From Alphaproteobacteria bacterium (GTDB lineage Bacteria; Pseudomonadota; Alphaproteobacteria; RF32; CAG-239), in the NCBI GenBank assembly GCA_017484225.1, contig JAFUTN010000010.1, forward strand, positions 1-38,446: DNA of 38,446 nt, read 5' to 3'. This document shows positions 1 to 7,779 of this stretch, piece after piece (the stretch's first letter is position 1; each line of letters opens with the position of its first letter). Position numbers and translations under genes: made by a program. The notes under the pieces were generated by a model. It did not search any database. It saw nothing but the letters and a program-made list of their open reading frames with translations, and was not told the origin of the DNA.

Positions 1-1062
1 ACCATGGTCAACGTGTCCCATAACCGTAACAATCGGCGCACGCGGCAACAAATCATCTGCCGTATCTTCCGGTCCGCTCAGACCTTCCTCAACGTCACTA
101 TCGGCAACGCGCTTAAATTTATGCCCCATATCCTCAACAATAATCTGCGCGGTATCGGCATCAATGGCCTGATTGATTGTCGCCATTACCCCCAGACTCA
201 TCAAACGCTTAATTACATCAGCGCTTTTTTCCGCCATACGGTTTGCCAATTCCTGAACCGTAATTGTTTCCGGAATAATAACCTCCTTAATAACTTTTTC
301 CTGAGGAGTTTGAGGTTGTTGAACCGGTTTAGGCTGTTTCTTTTTGAAACGGCGGCGAGGGGCGCTGTATCCGTAATCGTCGTCATCATCATTATCCATA
401 TAAGCATTGATGTTGATTTTATTGTTGTTATTGCGACGCTGCGTTTCAAAACTGCGCTTTTGAATTTTTTTGCGTTCCTGCTCAAAGGTTTCTTCTTTGC
501 TCAAAGTGCGTTGCGAAGATCCGGCAGAAACCTTTTTATTTTTATGGGCATAGTTTTCTTCTTCGTCGTCATCTTCATCTTCGTAGTCTTTGGATTTTTT
601 GTTTTTGTATTCTCCGTTATCGGACTTTGCGGCCGACTTTTCGGCAGAAGCAAGCTTTTTCTCATTTTCTTCGGCTTGTTTTTTGGCTTCTTCTTCCGCT
701 TTTCTCTGAGCTTCTTCTTTTTCTTTTTGCTTTTTTTCGGCAGCTTCGGCTTCTTGTTTTAAGGCCTCGTTTTTAGCTTTTTCTTCATCCTGCTTACGAC
801 GCAAAGCATTCTTTTTTTCTTCTTCTTCCTTGCGTTTTGCATCATGTTCTTTGGCTTCGGCAATAAGCTTCAGCTTTTGAGCGGTTTCTTCATCTATTTC
901 CACTTTTGGAGTTTGCACTTTTGTAGTGTCAATAATACGTTTTTTGCGCACTTCAACCTGCACAACGCGCCGTCCGGTTGCTGCAGGAGCCTTATTCATC
1001 TTTAAAGTAAGGGTGGATTTTCCCGATAAAGTTAATTTTCCCTTAGTGCTTTCTTCTGTCAT
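1..1062 (-). CDS. infB: Translation initiation factor IF-2, N-terminal part (cut by window edge)
   Basis: IF-2 is the GTPase that brings initiator fMet-tRNA to the 30S subunit and promotes 70S joining. Only the first 354 codons are inside the window. The frame is open from the ATG at 1062 to base 1 and ends within the G1 loop: the last residues read [10 protein letters not shown], the IF-2 P-loop start. The N-terminus ([14 protein letters not shown], then [13 protein letters not shown]) matches alphaproteobacterial IF-2. A long Lys/Glu/Ala-rich charged stretch (about residues 60-200) follows, then an acidic run of Asp and a basic RRRFKKK patch. An IF2_N-type helical segment ([19 protein letters not shown]) begins near residue 270. 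GGAG lies 11 nt before the ATG, and the gene starts 15 nt after the YlxR/L7Ae gene. It is the last visible gene of the rimP-nusA operon. Confidence 0.96.
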   Translation of the reverse strand, partial: MTEESTKGKLTLSGKSTLTLKMNKAPAATGRRVVQVEVRKKRIIDTTKVQTPKVEIDEETAQKLKLIAEAKEHDAKRKEEEEKKNALRRKQDEEKAKNEALKQEAEAAEKKQKEKEEAQRKAEEEAKKQAEENEKKLASAEKSAAKSDNGEYKNKKSKDYEDEDDDEEENYAHKNKKVSAGSSQRTLSKEETFEQERKKIQKRSFETQRRNNNNKININAYMDNDDDDDYGYSAPRRRFKKKQPKPVQQPQTPQEKVIKEVIIPETITVQELANRMAEKSADVIKRLMSLGVMATINQAIDADTAQIIVEDMGHKFKRVADSDVEEGLSGPEDTADDLLPRAPIVTVMGHVDHG

Positions 1063-1077
1063 ATAAATTAATCTCCG

Positions 1078-1653
1078 TTATTCATTTAAGAATGTTTTAT
1101 ATTTTTGCAAATTTTTCTCGGTCATTGCACTTATTTTGCTTTTTTCTACGGCAATATAAACGGTGTTTTCGCGGTTTAATGCTTCGCTCATTGTTGCGGA
1201 ATTATACAGCGAGTAGCAGTTTGTTTCTTTAGCAAGAGCCGATATTTTTTCATCTCCGTCGGAACCGGCATCAGTTGCTTTAACAATAAAAGCGACTTTC
1301 TTTTTCAGCAAGGCTTCTTTTACCTTTTCAAAGCCGAATACCAAACTGCCGGTTTTGCGAGCCAAATTTAATGAATCCAACCCTTTTTTTGCCAAAATTT
1401 TTTCAACCGTTTCAACCAAGTCGGGGAGGGCTTTGGCATTGGTATGCAAAAGCTTCCCGATTCTGATTGTATTACCGATTTGAGCAATAATGTTTTTGGA
1501 GTTGGAAACATAAAACCCTTTGCCTTCCAGTTTTTTATCAAAATCCGGAACAACGGTTCCGTTGCGCAGCAAAACAAACCGGAGCAATTCTTCTTTGCTC
1601 TTAATTTCGCCGCTGACAACGCACTTTCTGGTTATTTCCAACTCTTCAGACAT
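1078..1653 (-). CDS. YlxR-family RNA-binding protein fused to an L7Ae-like domain
   Basis: The protein has 191 residues. The first ~80 form a YlxR/DUF448 domain: the start (ITRKCVVSGEIKSKEELLRFV, read in pieces) and the later KGFYVSNSKNIIAQ are the usual family landmarks, although the canonical GRGAY is changed to GKGFY. The second half (from about residue 90, LARKTGSLVFGFEKVKEALL, then VAFIVKATDAG) is an L7Ae/YlxQ-like RNA-binding fold. This fusion between nusA and infB is typical of Alphaproteobacteria. Its exact role is unsettled, but family members associate with ribosome or RNase P functions. The start at 1653 is chosen because its ATG overlaps the nusA stop as TAATG. An upstream in-frame ATG at 1677 would lie inside nusA. 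Confidence is high for the family and low for the molecular role. Confidence 0.92.
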   Translation of the reverse strand: MSEELEITRKCVVSGEIKSKEELLRFVLLRNGTVVPDFDKKLEGKGFYVSNSKNIIAQIGNTIRIGKLLHTNAKALPDLVETVEKILAKKGLDSLNLARKTGSLVFGFEKVKEALLKKKVAFIVKATDAGSDGDEKISALAKETNCYSLYNSATMSEALNRENTVYIAVEKSKISAMTEKNLQKYKTFLNE

Positions 1654-3176
1654 TATTTTTCTTCTTCTTTGAACCAATGTTCACGGGCAGCCATAATGAT
1701 TTCTTCTGCTTCTTGCATTGAAATTGTATTTTCACCCAAAATTTCAACCAATTCGTCAGAGGATAAATCACCCAAATCATCAAGGTTTTTAACGTCATTT
1801 TCAGCCAGTTTCAAAATCATATCCTGGTCAAGTCCGCGAATTGTTTTCAAATTCTCGTCAATCTTGAGTTTTTTGCTCTTTTTGGCAAATTCATCATTGC
1901 GCTTAGCAATAAATTCTTTGGCACGATTTTGCAATTCGGCCGCCACATCTTCATCAAAACCTTCAATTTCCGATAATTCTTTCAGCTCTACCATGGCGAT
2001 TTCATCAATGGTAGAAAATCCTTCGGCAACCAAAAGGTGAGCAATCATATCATCAACATCCAAAGCTTCCATAAAGCGTTGTAAGCGAACTTTGTTTTCG
2101 TTGGCACGGCGTTCTTGTTCCTGTTCTTCGGTTAAAACGTCAATGTCAGCACCCAAAAGTTGAGATGCAAGTTTAACATTTTGTCCTCTGCGGCCGATTG
2201 CCAAAGAAAACTGATCTTCCGGCACAACAACTTCAATGCGGCCTTTTTCTTCATCCAACACAACCTTGCTTACTTCAGCAGGAGCCAAAGCGCTGACAAT
2301 GTATTGCGCTCTGTCTTCGGAATAAGGAACAATATCAATTTTTTCGCCTTGCAATTCGGTTACCACAGCCTGAACACGGATACCGCGCAAACCAACGCAG
2401 GCACCAACCGGATCAATGGTTTTATCATTAGCTCTGACGGCAATTTTGGCTTTAGAACCCGGATCACGGGCAACACCCATAATATCTACAACTCCGTCAT
2501 AAATTTCCGGAACTTCCTGTGTGAACAATTTTGCCATAAATTCCGGACAAGTTCTGGATAAGAAAATTTGCGGACCTCTGGTTTCGCGGCGAACATCCAA
2601 AACGTAAGCACGAACTCTGTCGCCGTTTTTGAATTTTTCTCTCGGAATAATTTCGTCATGACGTAAAACAGCCTCGGTTTTACCGATATCCATAATAACG
2701 TTGTTGTATTCAATTCTTTTAACCGTTCCGTTAATGATTGTGCCGATTTTTTCTTTGTATTCTTCATATTGTTTGTTGCGCTCGGCTTCACGCACTTTTT
2801 GCATAATAACCTGTTTTGCGGTTTGAGCGGCAATACGTCCGAAATCAATCGGCGGAAGCGGATCAATAATGAAATCTCCGACCTTCAATTTTTTGTCATA
2901 AGCCTTAGCATCACTCAAAGTCAGCTGAGCGGCCTCATTTTCAATAATGGCATCATCAGCCACAACTTCACGATAGCGGGAGAGGGCAATCGCACCTGTT
3001 TTGCGGTCAATTTTAGCGCGGATATCGTTTTCAAAACCGTATTTTGTGCGTCCGGCTTTTTGAATAGCTATTTCCATAGCAACAAACACGTCTTCTCTGT
3101 CAATATCTTTTTCTTTGGCTACTGTGTCGGCAACCAACACAATTTCCGGTCTGGGCATATTTTCAAAATTTTCCAT
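1653..3176 (-). CDS. nusA: Transcription termination/antitermination factor NusA
   Basis: NusA binds RNA polymerase and nascent RNA and modulates pausing, intrinsic termination and rRNA antitermination. The protein has 507 residues, a normal length for alphaproteobacterial NusA. Visible in order: the NusA N-terminal domain (from PRPEIVLVADTVAKEKDI), an S1 domain (about 140-205, GTIINGTVKRIEYNNVIMDI), KH1 (DPVGACVGLRG) and KH2 (FSLAIGRRGQNVKLASQLLG) with their GxxG loops GLRG and GRRG, then two acidic helix-hairpin-helix repeats at the C-terminus. The start at 3176 is set by AGAGGA located 6 nt upstream; the longer open frame to 3239 lacks a comparable site and would overlap rimP. It lies 20 nt after rimP and overlaps the next gene by 1 nt (TAATG). 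Confidence 0.97.
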   Translation of the reverse strand: MENFENMPRPEIVLVADTVAKEKDIDREDVFVAMEIAIQKAGRTKYGFENDIRAKIDRKTGAIALSRYREVVADDAIIENEAAQLTLSDAKAYDKKLKVGDFIIDPLPPIDFGRIAAQTAKQVIMQKVREAERNKQYEEYKEKIGTIINGTVKRIEYNNVIMDIGKTEAVLRHDEIIPREKFKNGDRVRAYVLDVRRETRGPQIFLSRTCPEFMAKLFTQEVPEIYDGVVDIMGVARDPGSKAKIAVRANDKTIDPVGACVGLRGIRVQAVVTELQGEKIDIVPYSEDRAQYIVSALAPAEVSKVVLDEEKGRIEVVVPEDQFSLAIGRRGQNVKLASQLLGADIDVLTEEQEQERRANENKVRLQRFMEALDVDDMIAHLLVAEGFSTIDEIAMVELKELSEIEGFDEDVAAELQNRAKEFIAKRNDEFAKKSKKLKIDENLKTIRGLDQDMILKLAENDVKNLDDLGDLSSDELVEILGENTISMQEAEEIIMAAREHWFKEEEK

Positions 3177-3196
3177 TTTTATCCTCTTGTAATAAG

Positions 3197-3697
3197 TTAA
3201 ATTTCCACAGCTTCGTGAGCTGATTGATATTCTTCCCACAATTCGTCGGTAATAACCAATTTGGCCTTTGCAACAGCCGAATACGGAATTGTGTATTCCA
3301 CATTTTCCATGTCAACAACAACATTTTGTTCGTCGGCACGGATAATTTTTCCCTTGAAACGCTTGCGATTCTCAATTTTTTCTTCGGTTTCTACTTTAGC
3401 TAAGTAACCTTCATAGCGTTTGAAATGAGCCGGTTTGGTGAGCGGACGATCAAGCCCCGGAGAACTAACCTCCAGTGAATAACGCTCTTTTATCGGGTCT
3501 TTTTCATCCAATAAATCGGAGAGCGCGCGGCTGACGGTGGCACAATCGTCAACAGTAATGTCGCGAGAGGTATCTTTGACATCTATCATTACCTGCAGAG
3601 TCGGATTCGCCTGTCCGATAGTCATCACGCGGACAAGCTCATATCCTAATTCTTCCACCACCGGTTCAATCATATCTTGTAAATAGTGTTTTTGCAT
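3197..3697 (-). CDS. rimP: Ribosome maturation factor RimP
   Basis: RimP assists 30S subunit assembly. The 166-residue product has the RimP N-terminal alpha/beta domain (IEPVVEELGYELVRV, then PTLQVMIDV), the family signature YSLEVSSPGLDRPL near the middle, and the C-terminal SH3-like domain. It is the usual first gene of rimP-nusA-infB operons. The start at 3697 is preferred because TTAGGATTGAAA places a Shine-Dalgarno AGGA just before the ATG. The frame remains open to a GTG at 3736, but that longer start would translate through the leader hairpin at 3719-3734. Confidence 0.95.
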   Translation of the reverse strand: MQKHYLQDMIEPVVEELGYELVRVMTIGQANPTLQVMIDVKDTSRDITVDDCATVSRALSDLLDEKDPIKERYSLEVSSPGLDRPLTKPAHFKRYEGYLAKVETEEKIENRKRFKGKIIRADEQNVVVDMENVEYTIPYSAVAKAKLVITDELWEEYQSAHEAVEI

Positions 3698-3709
3698 TTT
3701 CAATCCTAA

Positions 3710-3734
3710 TAAAAAAGCGGGGCCTTTCGGCTCC
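3710..3734 (-). terminator. Terminator-like hairpin in the rimP leader (possible attenuator)
   Basis: On the minus strand GGAGCC, a GAAA tetraloop and GGCCCC form a 6-bp hairpin with one A-C mismatch (3734-3719), followed by GC and six T. It sits between the promoter at 3765-3792 and the rimP ribosome-binding site, so a fraction of transcripts could stop before rimP. Since the operon encodes NusA, which acts on exactly such hairpins, autoregulation is plausible. That is inference. Confidence 0.5.
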
Positions 3735-3764
3735 ACTAATTATAATATTGTTATGTTGTCAAAC

Positions 3765-3792
3765 TGTATAGCACAATTTTTTTGTTTGTAAA
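3765..3792 (-). promoter_or_regulatory. Promoter of rimP-nusA-infB
   Basis: Minus strand: -35 TTTACA (3792-3787), 16-nt spacer, -10 TATACA (3770-3765). This gives a leader of about 60 nt before rimP. The -35 region and first part of the spacer (CTTTACAAACAAAAAAATT) closely resemble the promoter of leader RNA C at 31567-31595. Confidence 0.5.
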
Positions 3793-3832
3793 GCACTTTT
3801 TGTAATATTTTGCACATACTCTCGCAAAGAGA

Positions 3833-4582
3833 TTACTCAAAAATCCACTCAATCATATTTTCGTTATCGTTGCTGGTTGCCGCATCCGCTTCCGGTAAGG
3901 TGTAACGTTTGCGGTAACAATAGCCGTATTCCAATGAAAAGTTGGAGCTTGAACATTTTGAACAGCCGGTTGCCGACCAAAAGTCACATCCCTCCGGTGC
4001 TTGTTCAAATTTGCTTTCATCGTTTATAATATTGTTCATCTGGGATGCACATCTTGATGCATGTTCACCGCCATGTTTCATGCAGGAATCAATTAATTTT
4101 TCAGCACAATTCTCCAGTGCGCAATAAATTTTCCCATTAATGTGTGCATTATATAATCCGATGACCTTTAAATTGGCACTTGCCGATATGATAATATCCG
4201 AAGTAACTGTTGTATACCCTAAAGAGTGCCATCCTATTTCATTTAAAGTCAGTGTTCCATCAATTCCGGAAACATTGGTACCGCTGTTATAAAAAGCGTG
4301 CATACCCAAGATGACATTACCGTCAATTACCACATTATTAATTTCTCTTTGATATGAATTATTTTCAAAAGTTTGACGATCCAGAAAAAAATCAGAGATT
4401 TTCGCATTGCCGGAATTATCTGCCTTGATATAAAGTGTGCCGTTTTCATAGGTATATGAGCATCCCGCTCCGCAACTTCCGCTATCTTGAAAAATACGGC
4501 AATTTCCGTTTACAGGCCTTGAACATTCTGCGATAGCTGCGCTTGAATACATAATACACATCAAAAAAACAATTTTTTTCAT
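3833..4582 (-). CDS. Secreted BspA-type leucine-rich-repeat protein (family member A)
   Basis: A 249-residue protein of unknown function. A signal peptide is clear (MKKIVFLMCIMYSSAAIA, then E-C). The mature part starts Cys-rich, followed by a BspA-like beginning (YENGTLYIKADNSGNAKI) and irregular short LRR-like strands (NNVVIDGNVILGMHAF, GTLTLNEIGWHSLG). A second Cys-rich segment (about 155-220) follows, and then the tail RYTLPEAD...ENMIEWIFE that is nearly identical in members B (28015-28803) and C (30490-31326). SD GGAG lies 10 nt upstream of the ATG. It is preceded by a structured leader RNA with its own promoter. Unlike B and C, it has no palindromic repeat block downstream. Likely cell-surface or periplasmic; the tail could be a sorting signal, which is inference. 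Confidence 0.85.
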   Translation of the reverse strand: MKKIVFLMCIMYSSAAIAECSRPVNGNCRIFQDSGSCGAGCSYTYENGTLYIKADNSGNAKISDFFLDRQTFENNSYQREINNVVIDGNVILGMHAFYNSGTNVSGIDGTLTLNEIGWHSLGYTTVTSDIIISASANLKVIGLYNAHINGKIYCALENCAEKLIDSCMKHGGEHASRCASQMNNIINDESKFEQAPEGCDFWSATGCSKCSSSNFSLEYGYCYRKRYTLPEADAATSNDNENMIEWIFE

Positions 4583-4615
4583 TTCTAAATCTCCGAAAAT
4601 TAAAAGTTTAACAAT

Positions 4616-4818
4616 AAAAAAGCCACCAAAAAGGTGGGCGGATGTTCAGAAACCGTGTAAATTCAAGCGGCTCGGCGTTTTCGCGCTGATAAGCCTTATT
4701 GCACCGACATCCGTCCGAGAAATTCCGAACAAAATATCGGTAAATACCTTTATTAGCCGTAAAAACGGCTGAATTTACAAAGGGTTCTGACGCCCTGAAG
4801 TGTGCTTTTCCACTCCAC
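4616..4818 (-). ncRNA. Structured leader RNA, copy A (new candidate cis-regulatory family)
   Basis: Minus strand, about 200 nt between the promoter at 4824-4852 and gene A. The closing stem has GGGCG (4795-4791) with CGCCC, and TCAGAACC (4790-4783) with GGTTTCTGA (4654-4646). Stem P2 is TGTAAATTCA (4779-4770) with TGAATTTACA (4665-4656), a perfect 10 bp. A hairpin AGCCGT/ACGGCT follows it. The internal CGGATGT (4713-4707) is complementary to ACATCCG (4645-4639), forming a potential pseudoknot. It ends in a CCACC/GGTGG terminator with a T run (4637-4616). The same architecture recurs upstream of genes B and C with different stem sequences that keep pairing. Confidence 0.8.
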
Positions 4819-4823
4819 CTGCC

Positions 4824-4852
4824 ACTCTAACAAAAAGATGTTTGTTTGTAAA
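4824..4852 (-). promoter_or_regulatory. Promoter of leader RNA A / LRR gene A
   Basis: Minus strand: -35 TTTACA (4852-4847), 17-nt spacer, -10 TAGAGT (4829-4824). Same spacing and same -35 as copy C. It is divergent from the STAS-gene promoter, whose -35 is about 30 bp away. Confidence 0.55.
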
Positions 4853-4880
4853 GAAATGATTTGAAACATGCTTATAATTA

Positions 4881-4909
4881 TTGACTCGCAAAATTTGCTT
4901 GAATATAAT
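4881..4909 (+). promoter_or_regulatory. Promoter of the STAS/PP2C operon
   Basis: TTGACT (4881-4886), 17-nt spacer, TATAAT (4904-4909): a near-consensus sigma-70 promoter. Transcription would start about 30 nt before the STAS start codon. Confidence 0.7.
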
Positions 4910-4945
4910 ACCGGCAGTATAAACAATATTTTGACAGAGGGTAAA

Positions 4946-5239
4946 ATGGAAGTAACTCAAAAAAGAGATGACAATATTTTGATTGTTAAAATTAAGGGAC
5001 GTGTGGATACAAATACTGCTCCTGAATTAATGCCGCAACTTGATCTTAAGGATGTTAAAGAGTTAATCTTTGATATGTCGGAAGTGGATTATGTTTTTTC
5101 AGCCGGTTTGCGCGCTTTCTTACAGGCACAGAAAATGATGAACCTTAAACAAGGTAAAATGAAGTTGATTCATGTGGATCCGTCCGTTAAGTCTATTTTT
5201 GAAATGGTTGGTTTTGCCGACATTATGGATATTGATTAA
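4946..5239 (+). CDS. STAS-domain anti-sigma-factor-antagonist-type protein
   Basis: A single STAS domain of 97 residues, the size of SpoIIAA/RsbV-type switch proteins. Such proteins bind a partner when unphosphorylated and are silenced by serine phosphorylation. The phospho-site loop reads VDYVFSAGLRAFLQ; Ser52 aligns with the phosphorylated serine of SpoIIAA, so the protein should be switchable. The start at 4946 follows AGAGGG with 4 nt spacing; a longer open frame from 4868 runs through the promoter and is rejected. It ends in TAATG, coupled to the phosphatase/kinase gene, its expected enzyme. The downstream target (sigma factor, cyclase or other) is not in the window. Confidence 0.9.
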   Translation: MEVTQKRDDNILIVKIKGRVDTNTAPELMPQLDLKDVKELIFDMSEVDYVFSAGLRAFLQAQKMMNLKQGKMKLIHVDPSVKSIFEMVGFADIMDID

Positions 5240-7587
5240 TGCTCAATTTATGGCGCCGATTAATAGGTAAATGTTCTCTGACATTTAAACTCAGCCTCGG
5301 TATTCTTGGTGGAGTTATGCTCGGAGTTGTTGTTTTGTTGTCTTTTGTTTCTAAAAATTCGGAAGAAATTATTTTTAATCAAATAGTTAGTTCTGCCGAA
5401 AGATCAATACATCGGGCATCAAGTTCGCTGCGTGAAACGGCTATTGAAGTGGAACAGGCGGTAACAGCAATCAGAAACAGCTTAAGCAAAATGCCTTCCA
5501 CCAATGCCGAAGTTGTTCATGTTATGATTCAATCAACTATAGAGACACTAAACTATGAAGGTTCCGGCTTAGCTAATGTGTGGATTTACAATTTTGAAAA
5601 TGATAATGTGAAAACCGGCGTGTTGTACTCCGGAGAACTTGTTGACGGAGAATTTAAATTCAAAAAAACAATAATAAGTGATTTGTATAAATCTTTCCCA
5701 TGGTTTAAAGAAGTTCCGAAAAAAGAAGAATTGTATTGGTCCGAGCCTTATATTGACGTGGAAGATGATAACAAACCTTTGGTTGTTACCTGTCTGATAC
5801 CTTTTAAATTTAAGGGAGCAAAGTATTTTAACGGCTTGGTTGCCGTATCTGTTGATTTGACGGCTATTCAGCAGGAAATTGCCGATTTCCAATTTGAAGA
5901 AACCGGACGTCTTCTGCTTCTTAGCCGAGAAGGGCGCTACATTGTTCATCCGGACCCGAAAATTGAAATGAAAAAAACTATATTTGATTTGGCGGAAGAA
6001 AACGGATTACCTCAGTTTTCCAGAGCCGGTCATAAAATGGCTATGGGTGAACGCGGCTACATTGAAATGCCGGATTCTACCGTTTACGGAAATTCCGTTA
6101 TTTTCTTTTATGCTCCGATAGAATATTTGAGATGGGGAATGTGCTTGGTGTTCTCGCAGAAAAAGTTTTTTGAACCCATACACGATTTTCAGGTTAAAGT
6201 TTCTATTGCCTTGTTGTTTTCTATGCTCATATTGTTCGGAATTATTCGTTTTATTTGCCACTGGTCAACCAGATCGCTGTTGAATTTGAGCAAAGTTGCG
6301 GAACAATATGGTAAAGGTAATTTTTCGGCATCCTTACCGGAGGTTTATACTTCTGATGAAATAGGTGTTATGAGCAAGGCATTTCATACAATGCGCGATA
6401 ACCTTGTGGATTTGTTGGAAAATGAAAAACGTATCATCACGGAACAGCAGAAAAATCAAAGTGAACTTGAAATTGCCAGCAATATTCAGCTTTCGGCATT
6501 GCCGGTTGATTTTCCGGCAAACCCGTATTTTGAAATTTGCGCTTCAATGAACTCGGCTCAGAGAGTCGGCGGTGATTTTTATGATTTCTTTTTTACGGAT
6601 AAAAATCATTTTTGCGTGCTGATTGCGGATGTTGCCGGAAAGGGTATTCCTGCTTCTCTTTACATGATGACGGCCAAAACCATGCTGAAAAACGCGATTT
6701 TGTATGATACATCATTGGAAAGAGCTTGTTTCGGTGTTAATAAAGAACTGTGTGCCGGAAACAGTGATACAAACGCATTTTTGACGGCATTTGTTGCCAT
6801 AATCAATATCAAAACCGGCGAATGCGAATATGTTAATGCCGGACATAATCCACCGTTTATATATAAAAACGGACAGTATGAAAAGCTGGATGTAAATAAA
6901 AATACGATATTGGGCGGAATTGAAGATTTTAAATATAAGTCGCAGTTTATTACTCTTAAAGAAGGTGAACGCCTGTTTCTTTATACGGACGGAGTAACGG
7001 AAGCGCAAAATAAAAAAGGTAATTTTTACGGCGAAGGTCGTTTGTTTAAAATATTGAACAAAGAGCCTTTGCATTCGGCTGCGGATACGCTTTCACTGGT
7101 TAAGAATGATATCAAAAAATATTCTGCCGGTGCAATTCAATCTGATGATATTACCATGTTGGAATTTGTGTTTAACGGCAGCGCACATAATTTCTTTACG
7201 GTGGAAGCAAAAGTTCCGGAAACACCGAAAGTGCTTGATTATATAGAACAAGGAATGAAACAAGCCGGTGTTTCAAGATCTTTGCAGTCAAAAATAATGA
7301 TTGCCGCCGAAGAAATTTTTGTGAATATTGCAATGTATGCTTATGATGTCGGCGGATATGCCCGCATTTCCACAATCGTAAATGACAATGTTTTTGTTGT
7401 AACGTTTATGGACAGAGGCCGGCCGTATAATCCGTTGGAAAGAGAAGATCCGGATATTACACTTAGTGCGGAACAAAGAAATATCGGCGGTTTGGGCGTA
7501 TTTATGATTAAAAAAGTTTCCGATGCCGTCAACTATTCTTATGAAAACGGACAGAATATTTTGCAGATAGCCTTCAAAATTGACTAA
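5239..7587 (+). CDS. Membrane sensor with Cache, HAMP, SpoIIE-type PP2C phosphatase and HATPase (RsbW-like) domains
   Basis: A 782-residue sensor. TM1 is at about residues 18-37. An extracytoplasmic Cache-like sensor spans about 40-320, followed by TM2 at about 323-343 and a HAMP domain to about 395, then a coiled linker. The PP2C (SpoIIE/RsbU) domain spans about 420-650: RVGGDFYDFF, LIADVAGKGIPASL, NAGHNPPF, FLYTDGVTEAQN and SDDITML carry the metal-binding Asp and Gly pattern. An HATPase_c domain (about 660-782) has the N-box AAEEIFVNIAMYAY and the G-box GGLGVFMIKK. One chain may therefore both dephosphorylate and phosphorylate the adjacent STAS protein. Pseudomonas HsbR combines PP2C and kinase domains similarly, but with a receiver instead of a Cache input. 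Its ATG overlaps the STAS stop (TAATG). Confidence 0.92.
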   Translation: MLNLWRRLIGKCSLTFKLSLGILGGVMLGVVVLLSFVSKNSEEIIFNQIVSSAERSIHRASSSLRETAIEVEQAVTAIRNSLSKMPSTNAEVVHVMIQSTIETLNYEGSGLANVWIYNFENDNVKTGVLYSGELVDGEFKFKKTIISDLYKSFPWFKEVPKKEELYWSEPYIDVEDDNKPLVVTCLIPFKFKGAKYFNGLVAVSVDLTAIQQEIADFQFEETGRLLLLSREGRYIVHPDPKIEMKKTIFDLAEENGLPQFSRAGHKMAMGERGYIEMPDSTVYGNSVIFFYAPIEYLRWGMCLVFSQKKFFEPIHDFQVKVSIALLFSMLILFGIIRFICHWSTRSLLNLSKVAEQYGKGNFSASLPEVYTSDEIGVMSKAFHTMRDNLVDLLENEKRIITEQQKNQSELEIASNIQLSALPVDFPANPYFEICASMNSAQRVGGDFYDFFFTDKNHFCVLIADVAGKGIPASLYMMTAKTMLKNAILYDTSLERACFGVNKELCAGNSDTNAFLTAFVAIINIKTGECEYVNAGHNPPFIYKNGQYEKLDVNKNTILGGIEDFKYKSQFITLKEGERLFLYTDGVTEAQNKKGNFYGEGRLFKILNKEPLHSAADTLSLVKNDIKKYSAGAIQSDDITMLEFVFNGSAHNFFTVEAKVPETPKVLDYIEQGMKQAGVSRSLQSKIMIAAEEIFVNIAMYAYDVGGYARISTIVNDNVFVVTFMDRGRPYNPLEREDPDITLSAEQRNIGGLGVFMIKKVSDAVNYSYENGQNILQIAFKID

Positions 7588-7616
7588 AAAATAAAGGACC
7601 GAAATCTCGGTCCTTT
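7585..7616 (-). terminator. Intrinsic terminator (strong on the minus strand, weaker on plus)
   Basis: A perfect 10-bp stem (AAAGGACCGA / TCGGTCCTTT, 7593-7616) with a 4-nt loop. On the minus strand it is followed by ATTTTTTA, a proper T tract; on the plus strand only by TTT then AAAC. It can end the minus-strand transcript of the tiny ORF at 7627-7691 and probably also the PP2C operon. Confidence 0.75.
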
Positions 7617-7626
7617 AAACTTTGAA

Positions 7627-7691
7627 TTAAACGTGTTGCCAAATGATAAACACAACGGCGAATACTATGAATAAAACGACATACAGCATTG
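7627..7691 (-). pseudogene. Tiny membrane-peptide ORF, apparently frameshifted by 2 nt
   Basis: A very strong Shine-Dalgarno (AGGAGGA, 7702-7696) lies 5 nt before an ATG (7691) on the minus strand. As sequenced, the frame gives only MLYVSFYS and a stop. Removing one GT from the TGTGTC run would give MLYVVLFIVFAVVFIIWQHV and a TAA at 7629-7627, a 20-residue single-span hydrophobic peptide. A strong terminator begins 11 nt after that stop. The signal-ORF-terminator layout suggests a real small gene that is broken here, misread in sequencing, or frameshifted in translation. The alternative is a short 8-codon peptide ORF. No family assigned. Confidence 0.4.
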
Positions 7692-7779
7692 TGTCCTCCT
7701 GTTTAAGACTTTTTCTTGCATCTGTATAGAGGATGACAGATTTTTGGCTGCAAGTCAATTATTTTAGCATTAATTGTTG

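Noticed and set aside
4..762. Long plus-strand ORF opposite infB
   Set aside because: Low-complexity Phe/Leu-rich translation that is the antisense shadow of the Lys/Glu-rich IF-2 N-terminal region; the minus strand encodes real IF-2.
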